38,387 nt of DNA from Desulfovirgula sp. (GTDB lineage Bacteria > Bacillota > Desulfotomaculia > Desulfotomaculales > Desulfovirgulaceae). The notes below the pieces were generated by a model. It did not search any database. It saw only the letters and a list, made by a program, of their open reading frames with translations, and was not told the origin of the DNA. This document shows, piece after piece, positions 1-8,175 of this stretch (its first letter is position 1; every line of letters starts with the position of its first letter). The stretch lies in the NCBI GenBank assembly GCA_020725525.1, contig DYEX01000117.1, forward strand, positions 1 to 38,387, read 5' to 3'. Both the position numbers and the translations under genes were made by a program.

Positions 1-29
1 AAAAAACCGTGCGCCAGCCCTTGCGCATG

Positions 30-245
30 TCCTCCCTTCCACGCTTACGAAGTTAGCTGACGGGTTCGGGTTGAAAGGATAACCCTACCCCCCGGAAAAC
101 TCGGTAAAAAACCCTTTCAGTGCCAAAATACCCCCCACAGGTGAGCGGGTGAAGCTTTTACCTCGTTTCTTTACCTCGTTTCCAGGGAGATTCACCCCAG
201 GAAATTGGGTCCTCCGCTTCTTTGGGTAAAGAATTAAGCGTTCAG
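30..245 (-). promoter_or_regulatory. Cyclic-di-AMP riboswitch (ydaO/yuaA type)
   Basis: Read on the minus strand, this leader carries the hallmark 3' block of the ydaO/yuaA class. CCTTTCAACCCGAACCCGTC is followed by AGCTAACTTCGTAAGCG (complement of roughly 44-80). The 5' block CGCTTAA...GCGGAGGACCCA...GGGGTGAA lies near 190-240. The class binds c-di-AMP and usually turns off cell-wall hydrolase, osmolyte or potassium-transport genes. The aptamer reads leftwards, so the controlled gene lies outside the window. After GGGAGGAC (about 28-35) the sequence ATGCGCAAGGGCTGGCGC could be either the start of that gene or the TGCGC/GCGCA stem of an expression platform followed by six T. The edge of the window prevents a decision. 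Confidence 0.93.
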
Positions 246-272
246 GACATAAACATATTTAATTGCTTTTAA

Positions 273-301
273 ATTTTATCATCTTTAGTTCAAATTGTAA
301 A
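273..301 (-). promoter_or_regulatory. Sigma-A-type promoter of the riboswitch transcript
   Basis: On the minus strand TTTACA (296-301) and TAAAAT (273-278) are separated by exactly 17 bp. Initiation would fall near 266, about 25 nt before the first conserved riboswitch bases. The region is AT-rich and abuts the stop codon of the spo0M-like gene. The promoter is inferred from motif fit and position only. Confidence 0.6.
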
Positions 302-306
302 GTATT

Positions 307-1104
307 TTAGCAACTGGCTTCTGTACCCGATAAGTGGCTTTTTGCCACCGGCCTCAAAGCGTCCCATAACCGCCGGATAATCCTTTCACCAATACACTGG
401 TGGGCCGGCGTACCATCGGAACGGAACATTTCCTGATAGGGAATGACCAGGGTGAAATAATTATCGGCATCAAGATTGCCTAACAGGTCAACCTTTGCCT
501 TCATGTGAATGCGCAGCCCGTCCTTTTCGTTTACAAAGATCATTTCAATGTGTTCAATGTGGCGAAAATCGGTGGGTGTACCGGGACCGGAACAAAATTT
601 AAATACCTGCTGCCGGGAGGTAGAGGTAAGACCACAGGAGGCAAAACCCAAATGCCAGGACAAGGCTTCCCATACGGCAGTGATGGCCGGGGAAGGCTTT
701 ATGGTCAGTTCGATCATGCGGGTAACATCGGGGGCAAAGGCAATCACCACCTGCACGCGCAAAAAACTACGGTGGTGATCACTGCTGATGGCCAGGTTCA
801 AGGGCAGGTGCAAGGTGAAAGGCAACTCCAATACTCTGCCCGGATGCACGGTTACTCCCCGGGCCAGTTCCATTTTGGCCGCGGTTTCCCTTTGCCGGTG
901 ACGTCCCTTCTCCCCTTCCTCCCCCTCGTGCCATTCCTCCAGTAATTCCAGCTGTATCCCCTTGATGCGCCGGGAAGTTTTTACCGCTTTCAAGAGAACT
1001 TCCCCATGTATCGTCCCTCCCTGGACATACTCCAGGGACGGCAAACGCACGTCCAGGGAGAGATCGGGGAAAACTTTCCCTTTTAAATTATCCCATAAAC
1101 TCAA
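307..1104 (-). CDS. Spo0M-like sporulation-control protein (arrestin fold)
   Basis: This 265-residue soluble protein begins MSLWDNLKGKVF and has no signal peptide or membrane segment. The N-terminal half (about 12-140) has the features of the Spo0M/arrestin-like family: a hydrophobic beta-rich region, a GGTIHGEVLLKA strand pattern and a GIQLELLEEW segment. Spo0M proteins influence entry into sporulation and cytoskeletal organisation in Bacillus; the mechanism is not well defined. The start is a TTG at 1104 behind a GGAGGGTGGGGG purine tract. A charged insert (EGEEGEKGRHRQRE, about 60-73) replaces a loop. The gene lies just downstream of glcDF on the same strand with only about 35 bases between, so it may be co-transcribed. 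The family call rests on overall resemblance and is moderately sure. Confidence 0.65.
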   Translation of the reverse strand: MSLWDNLKGKVFPDLSLDVRLPSLEYVQGGTIHGEVLLKAVKTSRRIKGIQLELLEEWHEGEEGEKGRHRQRETAAKMELARGVTVHPGRVLELPFTLHLPLNLAISSDHHRSFLRVQVVIAFAPDVTRMIELTIKPSPAITAVWEALSWHLGFASCGLTSTSRQQVFKFCSGPGTPTDFRHIEHIEMIFVNEKDGLRIHMKAKVDLLGNLDADNYFTLVIPYQEMFRSDGTPAHQCIGERIIRRLWDALRPVAKSHLSGTEASC

Positions 1105-1140
1105 AAACCCCCACCCTCCCCCCAGTAAATTGGCCCTTTG

Positions 1141-2409
1141 CTAATTATTCGCTGTGGGGGCAACTAATTCCTGCCGCTGGCAAACAGAAGGTAAGGAAAG
1201 GGAGGCGTTGGCCGGGCCGTACACCTGGCTCAGCAAGTCCACTGTGTGCATTACGGGTATAAAAATACCCTCCTCTTTCAGACCATACTCAATTTGCAGG
1301 CGGCAGGAAGGGCATCCTGTGACCACCGCTTGAGCACCGGTAGCCCTGATGTTTTCTATTTTTCGCCTGAGTATCTTCATGGAAAGGTCGTAGTGGGTAA
1401 GGCCGAAGGAACCCGCCGAACCACAGCACCGGTCGCTTTCAGCCATTTCTTTAAGGGAAAGACCGGGAATACCGGCCAAAATTTTTCGCGGTTCCGACCA
1501 GATACCCTGACCCCGCTTCAAATGACAGGGATCGTGGTAAGTAACCACCAGGGGCAGTTCTCCCGTTTTGGGAAGTGTGCCAATTGTATGCACCAGAAAG
1601 AAAGATATGTCCTGCACCCTGTTGCTAAAATCCCTTACGGTATCTTCTGGAAACATTTCTCCGTAGTTTTTCAGCATCTCTCCACAGGTGGCGCAATCAG
1701 TGATGATGTAATCAACACCGGCTTTCATGATACTTTCCACATTGCGCCTGGCCAGCTCGCGCACTGTCTGGCTGTCACCGGCAGCCAGGGCAGGCATCCC
1801 GCAGCAGTACTGCCCGGGAAGCACCACCTGCACGTTGTTTTTTTCCAACACGTCCAGCACAGCCTGGCCCGTCTGGTGGTAGACGTACCGGGTCATGCAG
1901 CCGGTAAAATAAGCCACCAGAAGTGAGGGTTTTTCCAGCTTTTTTATGTGCGCCAGCCGCCCGAAAGGGGCTGTACGGGCAGGCAGCAAAAGGCCTTCCC
2001 TTTTGGACAAACGCAGGCCCGTCGCCCGGTAAGCCGCTAAAACCCTGGCGAATAGTTCGAGCCTGTGATTGTAGCGCAAAACGTTGCGCAGAATGGACTT
2101 CTTGATGAAAGGCAGCCCTTGCTTGCGCACTGCCTCCTGCCTGGCCCAGAGAACAAGCTTATCCACCCTCACGCCGTTCGGACAGTGGGTAACACAGGCC
2201 TTGCACAGTAGACAGCTTTCCATAATCTCCTTAAACCGCCGTGAAAAACCAAGCTGACCTTCTATAGCGGCATTGGCCAGCTGTACCCTGGCCCGGGCCA
2301 CCCAGGGCTCGCCCCCCATTTCAGAAAAAACGGGACACACTTCCCGGCACGACCCGCATTTACTGCAGCGGTTTATCTGGTATTTAGCGGCGCCGACGTC
2401 GTCGTTCAA
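1141..2409 (-). CDS. glcF: Glycolate/lactate oxidase iron-sulfur subunit
   Basis: This 422-residue protein has two N-terminal [4Fe-4S] motifs of the ferredoxin type: CSKCGSCREVCP (about 16-27) and CLLCKACVTHCP (about 66-77). Two cysteine-rich CCG domains follow, with YCCGMPALAAG near 200 and RCCGSAGSFG near 330. This is the architecture of GlcF, which passes electrons from the FAD subunit to the quinone pool or another acceptor. The start is a TTG whose TTGA overlaps the stop codon of the upstream glcD, which indicates translational coupling. GGAGG lies 8 bases ahead. The substrate could be glycolate, D-lactate or another 2-hydroxy acid; sequence alone does not separate these. Confidence 0.87.
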   Translation of the reverse strand: MNDDVGAAKYQINRCSKCGSCREVCPVFSEMGGEPWVARARVQLANAAIEGQLGFSRRFKEIMESCLLCKACVTHCPNGVRVDKLVLWARQEAVRKQGLPFIKKSILRNVLRYNHRLELFARVLAAYRATGLRLSKREGLLLPARTAPFGRLAHIKKLEKPSLLVAYFTGCMTRYVYHQTGQAVLDVLEKNNVQVVLPGQYCCGMPALAAGDSQTVRELARRNVESIMKAGVDYIITDCATCGEMLKNYGEMFPEDTVRDFSNRVQDISFFLVHTIGTLPKTGELPLVVTYHDPCHLKRGQGIWSEPRKILAGIPGLSLKEMAESDRCCGSAGSFGLTHYDLSMKILRRKIENIRATGAQAVVTGCPSCRLQIEYGLKEEGIFIPVMHTVDLLSQVYGPANASLSLPSVCQRQELVAPTANN

Positions 2410-3788
2410 CTGCTGATCCCTCCAAAGATTTTGCCCGGGTTCAGAATGCCCGGGGGATCCAGGGCCTCTTTAATCCGGCGCATCACCGCCACACCCGCCC
2501 GGCCAAACTCCATCTCCAAAAAAGGAGCTTTGAGCAGGCCTATTCCGTGTTCACCGGAAAGCGTGCCCCCCAGAGAAAGGGCCAGCCTGAACATTTCTTC
2601 AATAGCTGCTTCCGCCCGCTCCATTTCCTCCGGGTTGCTTTTATCTACCAGAATGTTGGGATGCAGATTGCCGTCTCCGGCATGGCCAAAAATAGCAATG
2701 ACCAGGTTGTGTTTCCTGGCAATCTCCTTGATACCCCTGATCATAGCGGGAATATTTTTACGGGGAACGGTGGCATCTTCGGATATTTTGGTAGGCTTGA
2801 CCTGCACGACGGCCGGGGAAACGGCCTTCCTTGCCCTCCACAGTTCTACCCCTTCCGCTTCTGTTTCGGCCACCTTCACCCTGGCGGCACCGTGCTGCCG
2901 GCACAGGGCGGCAATGGTCCTGACCTGGCCGGGCAGGGATACCGCCGGACCGTCCACCTCCATCAAAAGGATGGCTTCCACATCAAGGGGCAAACCGGTA
3001 CGCAAAAAATTTTCCACGCAGCGAATGGTTACATCGTCCATTAATTCCAGGGCCGCGGGAATTACCCCGGCACCAATTATGGCGGTGATGGTCCCGGCCG
3101 CCCCTTCGATGGTTTTAAAGTCCGCCCGGATGGTTTGCCTGGCCTGGGGTTTCGGGAGCAGGCGCAGGTTAGCCCGGGTGATGATGCCCAGCGTACCCTC
3201 GGAACCCACGAAAAGACCGCACAGATCGTATCCGCTGACATTTTTTATTGTCTCGCCCCCGCACTGAATTACTTCCCCGCCGGCCAGAACTACTTCCAGT
3301 CCCAAAACGTAATCCCTGGTTACGCCGTATTTCAACCCCCGGGGCCCTCCCGCGCACTCGGCAATATTGCCCCCAATGGTAGAGACATTGGCACTGGAGG
3401 GATCGGGTGGGTAAAAAAGTCCCATGTTTTCCACCTTTTTGTGCAGGTGGGCGGTAATGACACCGGGCTCCACTACGGCCAGCATCTCAGCAGGGTCTAT
3501 TTTAACAATCCTGTTCATCGCCGTCAGGTCAATGACCAGGCTCCCTTCCAGAGGCACGGCACCACCGCTCAAACCGGTTCCGGCCCCCCGGGGCACCACG
3601 GGAATTCCCTCTTGAGAGGCCAGTTTCACTACCGCCGCCACCTCTTCCGTTGAGGAAGGGCGCACCACCACCCCGGGGATACCGGTCTTAAAAGTGCCGT
3701 CGTAGGAATAGCAAAGGCAATCTTCCGGGGTGTGAAAAACCTTTTCTTTACCCAGGATCCTTTTCAGGTGTTTAGCAAGATTTTTCAT
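2406..3788 (-). CDS. glcD: FAD-linked 2-hydroxy-acid dehydrogenase (GlcD-like)
   Basis: This 460-residue FAD-binding oxidase of the VAO/PCMH family oxidises a 2-hydroxy acid such as glycolate or D-lactate to the 2-oxo acid. The PCMH FAD-binding part includes PRGAGTGLSGGAVP (about 61-74), SSANVSTIGGNIAECAGG (about 131-148) and GSEGTLGIITRANLRL (about 196-211). The C-terminal catalytic domain shows FGHAGDGNLHPN (about 365-376) and SGEHGIG (about 411-417), the conserved histidine motifs of this family. Its stop overlaps the start of glcF, so the two form an operon. The ATG start lies behind a weak AGAAAGG. Initiation is presumably in the roughly 100 bases upstream, because the preceding gene has its own terminator. 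Confidence 0.88.
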   Translation of the reverse strand: MKNLAKHLKRILGKEKVFHTPEDCLCYSYDGTFKTGIPGVVVRPSSTEEVAAVVKLASQEGIPVVPRGAGTGLSGGAVPLEGSLVIDLTAMNRIVKIDPAEMLAVVEPGVITAHLHKKVENMGLFYPPDPSSANVSTIGGNIAECAGGPRGLKYGVTRDYVLGLEVVLAGGEVIQCGGETIKNVSGYDLCGLFVGSEGTLGIITRANLRLLPKPQARQTIRADFKTIEGAAGTITAIIGAGVIPAALELMDDVTIRCVENFLRTGLPLDVEAILLMEVDGPAVSLPGQVRTIAALCRQHGAARVKVAETEAEGVELWRARKAVSPAVVQVKPTKISEDATVPRKNIPAMIRGIKEIARKHNLVIAIFGHAGDGNLHPNILVDKSNPEEMERAEAAIEEMFRLALSLGGTLSGEHGIGLLKAPFLEMEFGRAGVAVMRRIKEALDPPGILNPGKIFGGISS

Positions 3789-3886
3789 GTTTCTATGCCT
3801 TTCTAACAGTTAAAGTCCCCATTACCCTATTTCCATAACCAATACGATGTTACCTGATCTTATCCTGCTGCATCTTGAAATAAAAA

Positions 3887-3906
3887 AACCTGCCGTCAGG
3901 CAGGTT
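3887..3906 (-). terminator. Rho-independent terminator after the 105-residue ORF
   Basis: On the minus strand AACCTGCC-TGAC-GGCAGGTT is a perfect 8-bp stem followed by seven T (complement of 3882-3888). It lies 8 bases after the stop at 3915 and separates that gene from glcDF. Confidence 0.85.
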
Positions 3907-3914
3907 CAGTTTGG

Positions 3915-4232
3915 TTAAGCCGTCACTCTGAATGAGCGGGTCGATTCCAGGGGCTCTACCACCGCCACCCGAGAGCCGTGTTCGGCCGCCCAGAGAATCT
4001 GAGATACGAGGCTACCCACGTCTCCTTCCCGAATGGTCCTGGCGGGCAAGGCCAGGGGAAGGCAGAACTCCGGGCGGTCGCCATAGCGCAGGCACACTTG
4101 CAGGTGGAGCCGGTCGCCCACCGATCGAAGTGGAGCAATGCGGGTTATCCGCCCGTCACGGGACAACAGTTCACCCTGCACCTGAGCAAGCAGGACATCC
4201 AGGTTTGTCTCCCACAGACCACTGCTGTACAC
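3915..4232 (-). CDS. Uncharacterised 105-residue protein
   Basis: I do not recognise this family. The product is a compact soluble protein of 105 residues without cysteines, membrane segments or a signal peptide. It has alternating hydrophobic stretches (DVLLAQVQGELL, RLHLQVCLRYGD apart from one Cys, SLVSQILWAAEHGSRVAVVEPL) that suggest an alpha/beta fold. The reality of the gene is supported by a complete expression cassette: a promoter at 4269-4297, a GAGGTG ribosome-binding site near 4241-4247, a GTG start at 4232, and a strong terminator directly after the stop. It is therefore a monocistronic unit between glcDF and the gene-free stretch that carries the candidate structured RNA. No function is proposed. 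Confidence 0.65.
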   Translation of the reverse strand: MYSSGLWETNLDVLLAQVQGELLSRDGRITRIAPLRSVGDRLHLQVCLRYGDRPEFCLPLALPARTIREGDVGSLVSQILWAAEHGSRVAVVEPLESTRSFRVTA

Positions 4233-4268
4233 TTAAAACACCTCACTTTTCCTCTGGGCTTTTGTTTT

Positions 4269-4297
4269 ATTATATTAATTGGGCAACGCCCGGTAAA
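4269..4297 (-). promoter_or_regulatory. Sigma-A promoter of the 105-residue ORF
   Basis: On the minus strand TTTACC (4292-4297), a 17-bp spacer, and a perfect TATAAT (4269-4274). The spacer contains the inverted repeat GGGC-GTT-GCCC (4281-4291), a possible operator site. Initiation would be near 4262, about 30 nt before the start codon. Confidence 0.7.
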
Positions 4298-4456
4298 TTT
4301 TCTTGAGCCCAACAACAAAAATGAAGCAGTTAAATGACAGCAGGAAAGTTTAATGGCAAAAAATCACGCGGTCCTACAAAAATGGTCTTCCCTTTGCCGT
4401 TCAACCGCGTTTAGAGAGGTTTAAGCGAAAAACTGAACCCCCCTGTTTTGGGTTTA

Positions 4457-4485
4457 TTTACCAATAAAGTTTCTGTATATATACC
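4457..4485 (+). promoter_or_regulatory. Possible promoter for the structured RNA
   Basis: On the plus strand TTTACC (4457-4462), a 17-bp spacer, and TATACC (4480-4485), inside an AT-rich stretch with overlapping TATATA. Initiation would be near 4492, about 20 nt before the closing stem of the RNA. The -10 match is poor. The remaining sequence 4298-4456 shows no gene and no other clear signal. Confidence 0.3.
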
Positions 4486-4512
4486 TTTGAAAGGGCAATA
4501 CTACAAACAACA

Positions 4513-4909
4513 GGGTCGGTAATGGCCGAGCCAAGACTGCTACAGGGTCGCAAACGGCTCTGTAGTAGTCGGCCAAAGGTTGATATCGGGTCAGAATGGC
4601 TCGATATCAGCCGGCGGGCAGATCAATGAATGTTCCGGCAGGCTCAGCAGCAGTCCGAAAGATTGCTGCCGGGTCGTAAGGGATGTTCATTGATCGAGCT
4701 AAGATCAGTACAGGTGCCGGAGTGTTTTTGTCGACCACGACTAAAATAGAGAGGTCTGGTGCAGTCGAGAGATTGCATCAGGCTTCCCAGGTATCTGTAC
4801 TGGTCGAGCAAAGGTCATTACGGGTTCCGTAATGGTCCACGGTAGCCGAAAGGTTACCGTGGGCTATGCAGGGATGCGTAATGGCTGTAGCGCAGGTCAT
4901 TACCGGCTC
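4513..4909 (+). ncRNA. Candidate large structured RNA, eight-way junction
   Basis: This gene-free segment folds almost completely. The closing stem P1 pairs 4513-4527 with 4895-4909 (15 bp). Inside are hairpin A 4535-4570 (16 bp, CAAA loop), B 4578-4612 (15 bp), C 4621-4695 (16 bp, a 4x4 internal loop, 5 bp, an A-C mismatch, 9 bp, CGAAA loop), D 4703-4805 (13 bp enclosing a small hairpin at 4725-4746 and a 13-bp arm 4754-4783 with GAGA loop), E 4813-4837 (11 bp), F 4838-4861 (10 bp, GAAA tetraloop) and G 4863-4891 (6 bp). By hand count, about 23 of about 123 pairs (excluding G) are G-U in the plus sense and would be A-C mismatches in the minus sense. The RNA is therefore plus-strand, opposite to its neighbours. 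Linkers GAGCCAA, GGCCAAA, GAGCTAA and GAGCAAA recur between helices. A terminator-like hairpin follows at once. I cannot assign it to OLE, GOLLD, ROOL, group I/II introns or another class I know. Transcription is not shown. Confidence 0.8.
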
Positions 4910-4913
4910 GAAA

Positions 4914-4946
4914 AAGAAACCCTTCTCCAATGGAGAAGGGTTTCTT
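4914..4946. terminator. Bidirectional terminator between structured RNA and ileS
   Basis: AAGAAACCCTTCTCC-AAT-GGAGAAGGGTTTCTT forms a perfect 15-bp stem. On the minus strand it continues into TTTTT and can end ileS. On the plus strand it is followed by ATTTGTATTTC and can end the candidate RNA, which closes only 4 bases before it. Confidence 0.85.
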
Positions 4947-4998
4947 ATTTGTATTTCAATGCTCAGGTTTCAAAACTGGCGGTACGCCGGTCCCGCGT

Positions 4999-7782
4999 TC
5001 ACCCCAGTGTTCCCACGACGCCCACACAGCGGGGGCACAGGGTGGGATGCTCCTGGTCCCGGCCGACTCCAGGATGGTACATCCAGCACCGCTCACATTT
5101 TTCTCCCGGCGCCCTTTCCACCACCACCGCCAGCCCGGGGATTGTTTCAGAAACCACCGCCTTTTCCGGCAGGTCCCCGGTCCATTTTTTCAGCTCCACG
5201 GCCGAAACGATGAAAATGGTAGGCAGATCCTGGGCCCTGGACAGAAAATCGTACATTTCCTCCCGGGCGTACAGGACCACTGCAGCCTCCAGGGAGTTGC
5301 CAATCACTTTTTCCCGCCGGGCCGCCTCCAGTGCCCGGGTGACCTCTCCCCGCACCGCCAGCAGGCGCTCCCATTTGGCCTCCAGCTCCACATCCAGGTA
5401 ATCTTCGTTAACCTGGGGCATGTCGGTTAGCTGGACACTTACCGGCGCATCCTTTTCTTTGGGGGCATAGCGCCAGATTTCCTCCGTGGTAAAGGCCAGA
5501 ATGGGTGCAAGCAAACGCACCAGGGCATGCAATACCTGATAGAGTACAGTCTGGGCCGCCCGGCGTTCCGGGGATCGGGCGGGGGTGGTGTAGAGCCGGT
5601 CTTTAATCATATCCAGATACAGCGCGCTCATATCAATGGTACAAAAGTGATGAATGGTATGGAAAACCACATGGTACTCGTAATCCCTGTAGGCAGCCAG
5701 CACCCGCTCCATCATCCGGTGCAGGCGCAAAAGAGCCCAGCGATCCATCTCGGGAAGCCGGTCATAGGGTACCTGGTCGCCGGGTCCGAAGTCATACAGG
5801 TTCCCCAACAAGAACCGGCAGGTATTGCGGATCTTGCGGTAGGCCTCGGTCATTTGCTTGAGAATGTTCTGAGATACCGCCAGATCACCCCGGTAATCGG
5901 CGGAACTCACCCACAGGCGCAAAATATCGGCGCCCATCTGATCGATAATTTTTAGGGGATCGATTACATTACCCAGGGATTTGCTCATCTTACGGCCCTG
6001 TTCATCAACCACAAAACCGTGAGTGAGCACAGCCCGGTACGGGGCCCGACCCCGCACAGCCACCGCCGTGGACAGGGAACTGTTAAACCAGCCCCGGTGC
6101 TGGTCACTGCCTTCCAGGTAGAGATCCGCCGGCCAGCGCAGTTCCGGCCAGATATCGGGTTGCTCCAGCACGCCTACATGCGAGCTGCCGCTGTCAAACC
6201 AGACATCCATGATATCGGTTTCCCTGGTAAACTCGCCGGCCCCGCAGGACGGACATTTGAACCCCGGGGGAAGCAGTTCGGCTGCTTCCCGCATAAACCA
6301 GATATCGGAACCGTGTTCCCTGAATAATTTCTGTAAATGGCCAATGGTTTCTTCCGTAATAATCTCCTTGCCGCAACCGGTGCAGTAAAATATGGGTATG
6401 GGAACGCCCCAGGTCCGCTGCCGGGAAATGCACCAGTCGCCGCGGTTGGCCACCATATTGTAAATGCGCTCTTCTCCCCAGGCCGGGATCCAGCGCACCT
6501 GGCGGATGGCCTCCAGGGCTTTCTGGCGAAAGCCCTCAATAGAAGCAAACCATTGTTCCGTAGCCCGGAAAAAGACCGGCTTTTTACAACGCCAGCAGTG
6601 GGGATACTGGTGGCTCAGGGTACCGCTTTTGAGCAGTTTCCCCCTCGCCTTTAGCTCGGCAATGATGCCCTCGTTGGCGTCGGCATAAAACTGTCCGGCA
6701 AACTGCCCCGCTTCCTCAGTAAAACGCCCACGGCCGTCAATGGGGGAAAGGATGGGCAAACCATATCGCTGCCCCACCAGGTAGTCTTCGTGGCCGTGAC
6801 CCGGAGCAGTGTGCACGCAGCCGGTTCCCGCATCCAGGGTAACGTGCTCTCCTAAAATGACCAGGGAATCCCGTTCAATAAAGGGATGCCCCAGAACCAC
6901 GCCCTCCAGGTCGCTGCCGGCAAACTCTTCCTTAACGGTCAAATCATTGAGTCCCACAACCTGGGCAAAAGAAGGCAGCAGTTCTTTAGCCACCACATAT
7001 TCCTCTTCCCCGGAAGCCACCAGAACATAGGTATAATCCGGATGCAAACAAACGGCCACGTTAGCAATCAGCGTCCAGGGGGTGGTGGTCCAGATGACCA
7101 CCTGGCTGCCCGCCGGCAAACGCCCCTTTCCATCCTTTACGGGAAAACGAACATAGATGGACGGGGACTTTTTATCCTGATATTCCACTTCCGCCTCGGC
7201 CAGGGCCGTTTCACAGGTGGCACACCAGTAAACGGGTTTCAAGCCCTTGTAAATGTAACCCCGGCGGGCCATTTCCCCGAAGACACCAATCTGCGCCGCT
7301 TCATAGTGGGGCATCAGGGTGAGGTAGGGGTGCTCCCAGTCTCCCCGCACGCCCAGCCGCTTAAACTCCTGCCGCTGGACATCCACAAATTTCAAAGCGT
7401 ATTCCCTGCACCTGCGCCGGAATTCCACCGGGTGAACGGCATGCCGGTTTAACCCCAGGTTTTTAATGGCCTGCTGTTCAATGGGCAACCCGTGGGTATC
7501 CCAGCCCGGCACATAGGGGGCATCGTAGCCGGCCATGGAATGATATTTGACCACAATATCCTTGAGTACCTTGTTCAGGGCAGTCCCCAGGTGGATGTGC
7601 CCGTTGGCGTAGGGCGGCCCATCATGCAGAATAAACTTGGGCCGGCCGGCATTTTTTTGCTGCACTAACCGGTAAATATTAATTTCATCCCAGAACTTTA
7701 AAATTTCCGGTTCCCGCTGGGGCAGATTGGCCCGCATGGGAAAATCGGTTTTGGGCAGGTTTAAGGTCTGGCTGTAATCCAT
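4999..7782 (-). CDS. ileS: Isoleucyl-tRNA synthetase
   Basis: The enzyme charges tRNA-Ile in the cytoplasm and edits mischarged valine. The 927-residue protein has the class I signatures HIHLG (in [15 protein letters not shown], about 61-75) and KMSKS (near 600), and the CP1 editing domain between them. The C-terminal zinc-binding motif CERCWMYH...LCPRCVG is also present. The length is normal for bacterial IleRS of this type. I place the start at the ATG at 7782 rather than the in-frame TTG at 7785, because GAGGTGG (7789-7795) is then 6 bases away. Expression is controlled by the T-box leader immediately upstream. Next to sepF-yggT-ylmH in most relatives, ileS is here separated from them by about 13 kb of catabolic genes. 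Confidence 0.97.
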   Translation of the reverse strand: MDYSQTLNLPKTDFPMRANLPQREPEILKFWDEINIYRLVQQKNAGRPKFILHDGPPYANGHIHLGTALNKVLKDIVVKYHSMAGYDAPYVPGWDTHGLPIEQQAIKNLGLNRHAVHPVEFRRRCREYALKFVDVQRQEFKRLGVRGDWEHPYLTLMPHYEAAQIGVFGEMARRGYIYKGLKPVYWCATCETALAEAEVEYQDKKSPSIYVRFPVKDGKGRLPAGSQVVIWTTTPWTLIANVAVCLHPDYTYVLVASGEEEYVVAKELLPSFAQVVGLNDLTVKEEFAGSDLEGVVLGHPFIERDSLVILGEHVTLDAGTGCVHTAPGHGHEDYLVGQRYGLPILSPIDGRGRFTEEAGQFAGQFYADANEGIIAELKARGKLLKSGTLSHQYPHCWRCKKPVFFRATEQWFASIEGFRQKALEAIRQVRWIPAWGEERIYNMVANRGDWCISRQRTWGVPIPIFYCTGCGKEIITEETIGHLQKLFREHGSDIWFMREAAELLPPGFKCPSCGAGEFTRETDIMDVWFDSGSSHVGVLEQPDIWPELRWPADLYLEGSDQHRGWFNSSLSTAVAVRGRAPYRAVLTHGFVVDEQGRKMSKSLGNVIDPLKIIDQMGADILRLWVSSADYRGDLAVSQNILKQMTEAYRKIRNTCRFLLGNLYDFGPGDQVPYDRLPEMDRWALLRLHRMMERVLAAYRDYEYHVVFHTIHHFCTIDMSALYLDMIKDRLYTTPARSPERRAAQTVLYQVLHALVRLLAPILAFTTEEIWRYAPKEKDAPVSVQLTDMPQVNEDYLDVELEAKWERLLAVRGEVTRALEAARREKVIGNSLEAAVVLYAREEMYDFLSRAQDLPTIFIVSAVELKKWTGDLPEKAVVSETIPGLAVVVERAPGEKCERCWMYHPGVGRDQEHPTLCPRCVGVVGTLG

Positions 7783-7836
7783 CAAAAACCACCTCAGTTT
7801 TACGTTTAATGGCTGAAGTGTGTCCGGCTAAAATAG

Positions 7837-8098
7837 AAAAAACCCCGCCCCAAGGGACGGGATCTTCCCGCGGTACCACCCTTATAGACAGGTTAACGTT
7901 CACTGACCTGTCCCCTCGTTTTGCCGGTAACGGTGGCCAGCCGTCCGGGCTTACTGAACGGGAGTACTTCCCGCCGTTCAGCCGGCGCCTCCCGGGTGAT
8001 CTTCGCCATGGCTTCCTGTACCCGGTTCCCAGCTTCCCCGGGCTCTCTGTAACAGGAGGGACCTGGCTACTCGTCCCGCTCACAGGCTTTTGCACCAT
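7837..8098 (-). promoter_or_regulatory. T-box leader of ileS
   Basis: On the minus strand the T-box core AGGGTGGTACCGCG lies at 7869-7882; its TGGT pairs with the acceptor end of an uncharged tRNA carrying discriminator A. The terminator CCCGTCCC...GGGCGGGG (7843-7861) plus six T (7837-7842) competes with the antiterminator. The specifier codon in stem I is ATC (7998-8000, in GCGAAGATCACCC), an isoleucine codon that matches the downstream gene. Uncharged tRNA-Ile should therefore allow read-through into ileS. The 5' end is approximate. Confidence 0.95.
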
Positions 8099-8175
8099 AA
8101 ACAAGAAGTATTATACACAAAAACCAGGGGTCAGGTCAACATACGTCGTTGTTATGGTGTGAACCGTCTATGATA

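Noticed and set aside
4513-4909. The hairpin array read as OLE, GOLLD, ROOL or another named giant RNA
   Set aside because: I see none of the conserved motifs or usual neighbour genes of these classes that I know; a covariance-model search is needed to exclude them fully.
4513-4909. CRISPR array
   Set aside because: The repeats are inverted and differ from each other; there are no uniform direct repeats with regular spacers and no cas gene.
4832-5430. Plus-strand open frames of 115-189 codons across the structured region and the 3' end of ileS
   Set aside because: They are overlapping frames antisense to ileS, have low-complexity Pro/Arg/Ser composition and no ribosome-binding site, and start inside RNA helices.
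7685-8162. Open frames inside the T-box region on both strands
   Set aside because: The sequence is fully explained by the T-box leader; the frames have no family resemblance.
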